A stretch of DNA of 28,451 nt, from positions 3,960 to 32,410 of the forward strand of contig JAHEYE010000027.1 in NCBI GenBank assembly GCA_023251695.1, written 5' to 3'. Origin of the DNA: Sphingobacteriaceae bacterium (lineage in GTDB: Bacteria > Bacteroidota > Bacteroidia > B-17B0 > Aurantibacillaceae). Positions 23,356-28,451 of this stretch are shown piece by piece; within the stretch, counting starts at the first letter, position 1; the number at the start of each line of letters is the position of its first letter. The position numbers were made by a program, and so were the translations under genes. The notes under the pieces were generated by a model. The model searched no databases. It was not told where the DNA came from and saw nothing but the letters and a program-made list of their open reading frames with translations.

Positions 23356-25998
23356 TTAGCGGATTAAAGTAACATGACCAGTAAACTCTTTACGTGCCGA
23401 GAAAGCGCTGCTTACAGCCTTAATTTTATATACATACACATCAGTTGGTGTAAGGGCGCCTTTATAGCTTCCATCCCATCCTTGTGTATAATCTTTCGTT
23501 TTAAATATCAAGCTACCCCAACGGTCGTAAATTAAAAACTCGTATTGATCAGGCTTCCATCCCATTCCTTTAGGCTGGAATACATCATTAATACCGTCAC
23601 CATTCGGTGTAAATGCGTTTGGAATGTACATAGTGAAGTCTTCAATCACATTCAACACTTTAATTAATGTATCAACACAACCCCAGGCATTAGTTTGAAT
23701 TATGGTTACCGGATAATTTCCTACGGCGTTGTATTCGTGAGTAGGGTTTTTTACAGTAGAACTGTTTGTTCCCGGATTGTTAACCATGTCACCGAAATCC
23801 CAATACTGAGAAACAATTGAACCACTAGCTGAGGTACTGCCGAAATTAACTACATTTTCAATATAACTTGGTTGAATAGGATCCCAACTGAAATCTGGTC
23901 CGGGACGCGGGAAAGCAGTAATAACAAAAGGTGATGTTTTTGTTGATTTACATCCGTTAATATCAACTATTGATGTGGTAACAGAATAAGTTCCTGCTAC
24001 TTTAAAACAGAAATTTAATGGGTCGCCTGAAGCGGTTAAATTATGACCAAAATTCCAACCTACGCTTACGGCTGCAGGTGAGGAATTGCTTTGTAAATCG
24101 ATACACAAAGGAACGCAACCTTCAATTCTTGTAGCGCTAACATTTGGTTGCGGTAAAGGATTCACAAAAATAATGAAAGTGGTATTGATAAATGTAGCGG
24201 GACAAGCCACATCATTAGCTGTAATGGTATAGAAAGTTGAATAACTAGGTGAGGCAACAGCATGTATTCCGAAAGGCGGCATTAATCCTGCACCCGGACT
24301 CCAAACAATATTATAAACGCTGCTTCCGCCAACAACCTGTGTGCTGATACTCACGGTATCGCCCTGACAAATTGTTTTATTGGTTGGGATAACAGAGAAT
24401 GATATTGGCGTTAAAACGGTAACAGGAATACTGTCGGAAGTAATACATCCATTCACATCCACAATTAAAGTATAAGTACCGGATTGATTAAAGTTTATAT
24501 TCGGAATACTTAGGTTTTGGGAATTAGAAGTATATCCACCCGGGCCATTCCAAGTATAAGATGTTGCGCCGATAGGGCCTGCAATAAATAAAGTTGTGTT
24601 ATCGCAAATATTAGGAAGAGGTGCTAAACTGAAAGTTACTTTCGGTTTCACAGTCACATCAACCGTGTTGGTGGTTGAACAAACTACACTGTTCTGCGTG
24701 AAAAATGCGGTTACCGTATAGATGCCTGTCATACTTGGAACAACACTTGTAAAGTTCGGGTTCTGTGCTGTTGAAACAACAGGACCACCCGGACCATTCC
24801 ATTGATAAGAGGTAGCATTAGCAGCACCTGAGCTTAAACTGAAATTAAAACCTTCACAAACACTCACAACTGAAGGCGCCACTGTAACCTGTGCAACAGG
24901 TATAACTGTAACTTGCGTTGTATTTGTTGCGGTACATATTAAAGTTCCGGTTGCTACTGAAGCGGTCACAACATAATTTCCGCTTGCGGAAGGCATAAGA
25001 TTAGTCAATACCGGATTTTGTACAGCTGAAGCATAACCTCCGGGGCCACTCCATGAATAAGTAACAGATGTACCAGTTGCATTAGCGGTAAGGTTTACCG
25101 AAGAGCCTTGACAAACTGTAGATGCAGAGTTAACCGCCACAGAAGGATTTATAACTGTAATACTTGTTACAGTTGTAACTGTAACAACACTGCTTAAATT
25201 CGGATCTGTTCCAACCAAAGTAACAGTATAACTGGTAGTAGTTGTCGGACTCATTGTAAAGCTGATAGCGCTTCCTAATGAAACATTTCCTCCGGGCGTA
25301 ATGGTAGCTGATGCACCGGTTAAATTTGTTGAACCTGTGAGTACGGCTGAAGAACCGTTACAAATAGTTTGGCCGGGAATAACGAAAGGATTACAAGATA
25401 AACCTGCAGTGCCTGTATTAGAAAAAGTAACTAAGGTGTTAACCCCGCTGTAATTTGAAATACACATTACAAACTGTTGTCCGGCAGTAACATTTAGTGA
25501 AGGTTGAAAATTACCTACATTTCCACCGGGAGGTACAGGACCCATACCTGTTCCACCTGAACTTGAAGCATTCCAGTTACAGGCTACAGGAGGTAAAGTA
25601 TTAGCAAAAATTGAAGCACATGCTGTTGGTGTATATGGCCACATGGCCCAATCATAAAAACCAATCTGTGGATTCGCACTGCCTGTTGCTCCGAATGAGA
25701 AACCTAGTGAACCGTTACTTGATACAGTTAATAATAACCATTGCGGGCCGGGACCTTGCGAAAGCAAGCATCCTGAATTAGCAGGGGCTAATGGATTATT
25801 ACCATTTCCCATTTGAGGGTTAGTAGTAGGGTTACTAATATTTAAACCTGCAGTTAAACCGTTACCTGCACTTGATGTAAAATTAAAATTTGGATTATTA
25901 CAAACAGGCTGGGCAGCATTACATGCGGCTGCATTCTGTGATTTAAGCGAATAACTTAAAGAAGAAAGTAATAGTATAGATATAATAACTTTTTTCAT
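23356..25998 (-). CDS. Giant secreted T9SS type B protein with Ig-like and PKD repeats
   Basis: An 880-residue exported protein. A signal peptide (about 1-20, ending LKSQ-N) is followed by an N-terminal domain of about 180 residues (CNAAQPVCNNPNFNFTSSAG ... GPGPQWLLLTVSSNGSLGF ... FVMCISNYSGVN), a lead module common in type B cargo. Then come several Ig-like units each with the phrase 'YSWSGPGGY' or 'YTWNGPGGY' and paired Cys, and a PKD unit (VSQYWDFGDMVNNPGTN, about 745-761). The sorting domain reads IPNAFTPNGDGINDVFQPKG, FLIYDRWGSLIF, GWDGSYKGALTPTDVYVYKI and FTGHVTLIR. Its ATG is only five bases after the stop of the thioredoxin-like gene, so the two are co-transcribed. Ligand and function are unknown. 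Confidence 0.9.
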   Translation of the reverse strand: MKKVIISILLLSSLSYSLKSQNAAACNAAQPVCNNPNFNFTSSAGNGLTAGLNISNPTTNPQMGNGNNPLAPANSGCLLSQGPGPQWLLLTVSSNGSLGFSFGATGSANPQIGFYDWAMWPYTPTACASIFANTLPPVACNWNASSSGGTGMGPVPPGGNVGNFQPSLNVTAGQQFVMCISNYSGVNTLVTFSNTGTAGLSCNPFVIPGQTICNGSSAVLTGSTNLTGASATITPGGNVSLGSAISFTMSPTTTTSYTVTLVGTDPNLSSVVTVTTVTSITVINPSVAVNSASTVCQGSSVNLTANATGTSVTYSWSGPGGYASAVQNPVLTNLMPSASGNYVVTASVATGTLICTATNTTQVTVIPVAQVTVAPSVVSVCEGFNFSLSSGAANATSYQWNGPGGPVVSTAQNPNFTSVVPSMTGIYTVTAFFTQNSVVCSTTNTVDVTVKPKVTFSLAPLPNICDNTTLFIAGPIGATSYTWNGPGGYTSNSQNLSIPNINFNQSGTYTLIVDVNGCITSDSIPVTVLTPISFSVIPTNKTICQGDTVSISTQVVGGSSVYNIVWSPGAGLMPPFGIHAVASPSYSTFYTITANDVACPATFINTTFIIFVNPLPQPNVSATRIEGCVPLCIDLQSNSSPAAVSVGWNFGHNLTASGDPLNFCFKVAGTYSVTTSIVDINGCKSTKTSPFVITAFPRPGPDFSWDPIQPSYIENVVNFGSTSASGSIVSQYWDFGDMVNNPGTNSSTVKNPTHEYNAVGNYPVTIIQTNAWGCVDTLIKVLNVIEDFTMYIPNAFTPNGDGINDVFQPKGMGWKPDQYEFLIYDRWGSLIFKTKDYTQGWDGSYKGALTPTDVYVYKIKAVSSAFSARKEFTGHVTLIR

Positions 25999-26003
25999 TT
26001 CGC

Positions 26004-26480
26004 TTATCGTGTAATTAATTGGTTAATGGAATTAAAAACGGTTCCGGTTGTAAGGTTTTCGTAAACAACATTTCCGTTCGAATCGAAAACAATATTATAT
26101 CCTGCGGGTTTTCCTTTCAATTCATTCAGAATATCTGAATTATCAGCAGGAACCCGGTTTGTTTTAGTTACGCCATCTTTTTTAAGAGTGATGTTCGAAT
26201 TAATGGCATCGTTATCAATATTAATGTTTAAAACAATAATGCCTTTGTTTCCACCTTTTAATTTAGCGTATTCATAGGCCTTATATACTTTATCAAATTC
26301 AATATTTAAATCGCGGCTGTTTTTGTCGTTAGCCGACCAAACATTAATTGCGATTAAACGGTTAGCAACAACTTCCTTTGTCTGATTAGTCAGATAAGAA
26401 TTTAGTTTGTTGTAAAGGCTGCTTTGCGCATTGCAAACTAACGAGCCTAAAATGATGAATGATGTGAATAAAGCTTTCAT
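26004..26480 (-). CDS. Exported thioredoxin-like protein lacking the CxxC motif
   Basis: A 158-residue secreted protein. The signal peptide is about residues 1-18 (ending CNA-Q). The mature part reads like a TlpA/thioredoxin fold: RLIAINVWSANDKNSRDLNIEFDKVYKAY (about 41-69) stands where the active-site strand and helix are expected. A strand GIIVLNINIDND follows, then PAGYNIVFDSNGNVVYENLTTG, resembling the 'cis-Pro, D-x-x-G-x-I/V' end of the fold. The WCxxC cysteines are replaced (Asp52 and Ser55 by alignment), so it should not be redox active. It lies directly upstream of the type B protein. A folding or accessory role for that protein is an inference. Fold assignment is by eye only. Confidence 0.65.
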   Translation of the reverse strand: MKALFTSFIILGSLVCNAQSSLYNKLNSYLTNQTKEVVANRLIAINVWSANDKNSRDLNIEFDKVYKAYEYAKLKGGNKGIIVLNINIDNDAINSNITLKKDGVTKTNRVPADNSDILNELKGKPAGYNIVFDSNGNVVYENLTTGTVFNSINQLITR

Positions 26481-26492
26481 AGTATTATATTA

Positions 26493-26500
26493 CAAAATTA
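26493..26500 (-). promoter_or_regulatory. -7 box for the thioredoxin-like / T9SS pair (TAATTTTG)
   Basis: An exact TAnnTTTG match on the minus strand, 12 bases before the ATG at 26480. No TTG is seen at the -33 distance. Confidence 0.45.
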
Positions 26501-26569
26501 TGTATTCTATTGACTTTAACCGCTAAATTTCAATCATTTATAATATCTTTTCACTCAATTTTTGGATTC

Positions 26570-27691
26570 TCAAATGTTAAAAAAAGTCTTTAACTCAGTC
26601 AATAGGGCTTTTACCTCAGGCAAGCTATTATACCTCCCAAAAGAGAAACGAAAGGAGTTCTTTATTTCTTCCTCATTAATTCCCATCGCTTTTAGCACAT
26701 GAGAAGGCTCTGTTGTACCGCTTGCGCAGGCCGAACCACTCGAAAAAGCGTATTTTGAAAGTAGTGCTTTAATGTCAAGTGTGCTTGGAAAAGTTAAATT
26801 ACATGTATTATAGAGGCGGGATTTTGTGCTTCCGTTAATTCTCAATCCATCAATATCCAATAACTGATGTTCGAAATAAGCTCTCAGTTTTGAGACTTCG
26901 GTATTGTTATCCCATTGCTCATTTACAGCCAGTTCGCAGGCCTTGCCTAAACCAACAATTAAAGGAACGTTAAGTGTTCCGGCGCGGTGATGATTCTCCT
27001 GAGAACCTCCATGTAATAAAGAAACCATGTTTACTCTCGGGTCTTTCCTTCTTAAGTACAAAGCCCCTATTCCTTTCGGACCATAAAACTTATGAGCGCT
27101 TAAACTCAGAACATCAATACCCAATTCATTTACGTTCATTTGAACTTTTCCGGCGAATTGCGTAGCATCAGAAAAAAATAATACTTTTTTGCTTTTTGCA
27201 ATGGCAGAAATTTCTTCCAAAGGCTGAATAACCCCGGTTTCGTTATTCGCCGCCATCACAGAAATTAAAATGGTGTTTGGTTTAATGGCTGATTTTAATT
27301 CGTCCAAATCAATTAAACCTTCCCTGTCTACATTGAGATAAGTTATCTCAGCGCCTTCTTGTATTAAATATTCGCAGGTATCTAAAACCGCTTTATGTTC
27401 AGTGGCAACAGTAATAATGTGATTGCCTTTGTTGCGGTAGGCCATGAAAATTCCTTTCAAGGCTGTATTAATAGCTTCGGTGGCGCCAGAAGTGAAAATT
27501 ATTTCGGATGGTTCGGCACCAATCAAATCAGCAACTTGCTGACGCGCTTTTTCAACCGCAGCTTCAGCTACCCAACCCGGAGGATGTAATTTACTTGAAG
27601 CGTTACCGTAATTTTCCGAAAAATACGGTAGCATAACTTCAAGAATCCTATCATCTACTTTTGTTGTCGCGTTATTATCAAAATAAATCAT
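26570..27691 (-). CDS. Cysteine desulfurase (NifS/IscS-like)
   Basis: A PLP enzyme that takes sulfur from cysteine, passing a persulfide to Fe-S cluster or tRNA-thiolation pathways. It has 373 residues and begins MIYFDNNATTKVDD as class V aminotransferases of this group do. Key residues are His99 in ATEHKAVL, Asp175 in FFSDATQF, the PLP-binding Lys201 in SLSAHKFYGPKG and the catalytic Cys322 in SSGSACASGTTEPSHVL, on a loop of group I (NifS/IscS) type. No iscU, nifU or suf genes are in view, so its partner pathway is undecided between Fe-S assembly and tRNA thiolation. Its ATG faces element C, which must hold or lie near its promoter; no TAnnTTTG box was seen for it. Confidence 0.93.
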   Translation of the reverse strand: MIYFDNNATTKVDDRILEVMLPYFSENYGNASSKLHPPGWVAEAAVEKARQQVADLIGAEPSEIIFTSGATEAINTALKGIFMAYRNKGNHIITVATEHKAVLDTCEYLIQEGAEITYLNVDREGLIDLDELKSAIKPNTILISVMAANNETGVIQPLEEISAIAKSKKVLFFSDATQFAGKVQMNVNELGIDVLSLSAHKFYGPKGIGALYLRRKDPRVNMVSLLHGGSQENHHRAGTLNVPLIVGLGKACELAVNEQWDNNTEVSKLRAYFEHQLLDIDGLRINGSTKSRLYNTCNLTFPSTLDIKALLSKYAFSSGSACASGTTEPSHVLKAMGINEEEIKNSFRFSFGRYNSLPEVKALLTELKTFFNI

Positions 27692-27697
27692 TTTAAA

Positions 27698-27859
27698 TGG
27701 AAAAGGGATGAGGGAGGATGGAGAAAGGATAAGGGATGAGGGATGATGGATGAGGGATGAGGGAAAAGGGAAAAGGGAGATATGAACAGGAATAAATTTC
27801 GATTTTCACATTATCCATTATCCATCTTACATTTTCCATTATCTTTTCCATTATCTTTG
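27698..27859. repeat. Heptamer-based inverted-arm element C
   Basis: The left arm is 12 gap-free 7-bp units (27698-27781) of the types GGGATGA, TGGATGA and GGGAAAA. A spacer of about 22 bases follows. The right arm (27804-27859) has complementary units such as TTATCCA (27811-27817 and 27818-27824) and TTTTCCA (27832-27838 and 27844-27850), with one 5-base unit at 27839-27843. Unlike elements A and B it lies between divergent genes. No coding function is seen. Confidence 0.87.
27852..27859 (+). promoter_or_regulatory. -7 box for the EamA gene (TATCTTTG), at the edge of element C
   Basis: An exact TAnnTTTG match eight bases before the ATG at 27868. It is continuous with the TTATC-type units of the right arm, so the repeat seems to merge into the promoter. 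No TTG is present at -33. Confidence 0.5.
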
Positions 27860-27867
27860 CCGCTTCA

Positions 27868-28451
27868 ATGTTTAAAGGTATAAATAAACATCAATTGTGG
27901 CTCCATTTCATTGTGTTAATATGGGGTTTTTCCCCTATTCTCGGTCGGTTTATTACCTGCTCTACTATGCAATTGGTTTGGTTCCGTATTTTATTTACGC
28001 TTTTTATTATTACAGGTTATATTTTATTTACCAAAACGAGCCTTAAGGTTTCCCGGAAAAATCTTTTCAAACTGGCCATCATCGGTATCATTATTGCCAT
28101 TCACTGGGTTTGTTTTTACGGAGCCATCAAAGTATCTAACGTATCGGTTACAATGGCTGCTTTTTCAACGGGAACTTTATTTACCGCCATCATAGAGCCT
28201 GTTATTTTAAAACGGAAAGTGCTTTGGTATGAAATTTTAATAGGATTTATCATCATCGGAGCCATTTGCATGATCTTCTCTGTCGAATTCACTTACTGGA
28301 AAGGGATTGTATTGGGAATTTTGGCGGCTTTAACCTCTGCTATTTTTTCTGTACTTAATTCACTCATGGTGAAAGAAGTTAAACCAGCCGCCATTTCTTA
28401 TATCGAATTATGGTTTGGATTAGCAGGATTAACTATTTATTTAGGATGCAC
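27868..28451 (+). CDS. EamA/DMT-superfamily transporter, partial (N-terminal 194 codons)
   Basis: The frame opens at ATG 27868 (MFKGINKHQLWLHFIVLIWGF) and runs off the window. The visible part has about six hydrophobic segments. It carries the EamA hallmarks of an early WGFSPILGR, WFRILFTLFI, a central IHWVCFYGAIKVSNVSVTMAAFSTGTLFTAIIEPVIL and ILAALTSAIFSVLNSLMVK at the start of the second repeat. A full protein would have about ten segments and about 290-300 residues. These are inner-membrane exporters or permeases of metabolites or amino acids; the substrate cannot be told from sequence. Confidence 0.9.
   Translation, partial: MFKGINKHQLWLHFIVLIWGFSPILGRFITCSTMQLVWFRILFTLFIITGYILFTKTSLKVSRKNLFKLAIIGIIIAIHWVCFYGAIKVSNVSVTMAAFSTGTLFTAIIEPVILKRKVLWYEILIGFIIIGAICMIFSVEFTYWKGIVLGILAALTSAIFSVLNSLMVKEVKPAAISYIELWFGLAGLTIYLGC

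Overview
The window looks like chromosomal DNA from a low-GC member of the Bacteroidota, probably of the Flavobacteriales, Sphingobacteriales or Chitinophagales type. Five very different secreted proteins end in type IX secretion (T9SS) sorting domains: two type A (LYPNP-like) and three type B ('TPNGDGINDxF ... YDRWG ... LIR/LFR', the gliding-motility C-terminal module). Several start sites are preceded by the Bacteroidota -7 element TAnnTTTG rather than by a Shine-Dalgarno sequence. SusC-like TonB receptor architecture and surface-type lipoproteins also fit. No rRNA, tRNA, CRISPR array or phage module was seen.

Layout. 1-5045: a small membrane protein, a GT4-like glycosyltransferase and a large T9SS type A propeller/Ig protein. 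5107-8666 (minus strand): panB, an uncharacterised secreted protein, an uncharacterised lipoprotein and sucC. 8769-10099: a lipoprotein-anchored YfiR-domain protein, divergent from a lipoprotein MsrB. 10100-10333: a repeat element between convergent genes. 10334-14788: a PF04020 membrane protein, then a TonB-receptor locus (small His/Cys-containing exported protein, receptor, PKD protein with a T9SS domain). 14908-21321: two T9SS type B giants sharing a C-terminal module. 21325-21877: a repeat-bounded cassette carrying an S23-family four-helix-bundle gene. 21878-23269: frr and thyA. 23356-26480: a T9SS type B protein and a cysteine-less thioredoxin-like partner. 26570-27691: cysteine desulfurase. 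27698-27859: a third repeat element. 27868-end: the start of an EamA-type transporter, cut by the window edge.

Most single genes are housekeeping (pantothenate, TCA cycle, dTMP, ribosome recycling, sulfur mobilisation, methionine repair) or cell-surface genes. The most unusual structure is a set of three intergenic elements (10100-10333, 21325-21877, 27698-27859) built on the same rule: arms of degenerate 7-bp units, purine-rich on one side and the complementary pyrimidine-rich units on the other, around a short AT-rich spacer. In the second element the spacer is replaced by an S23/IVP-family gene. Two of them fill the whole interval between the stop codons of convergent genes. This resembles a repeat family with one protein-coding member and two non-coding relatives (by analogy to REP/RAYT or MITE/transposase pairs). 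The link between protein and repeats is inference and needs genome-wide comparison.
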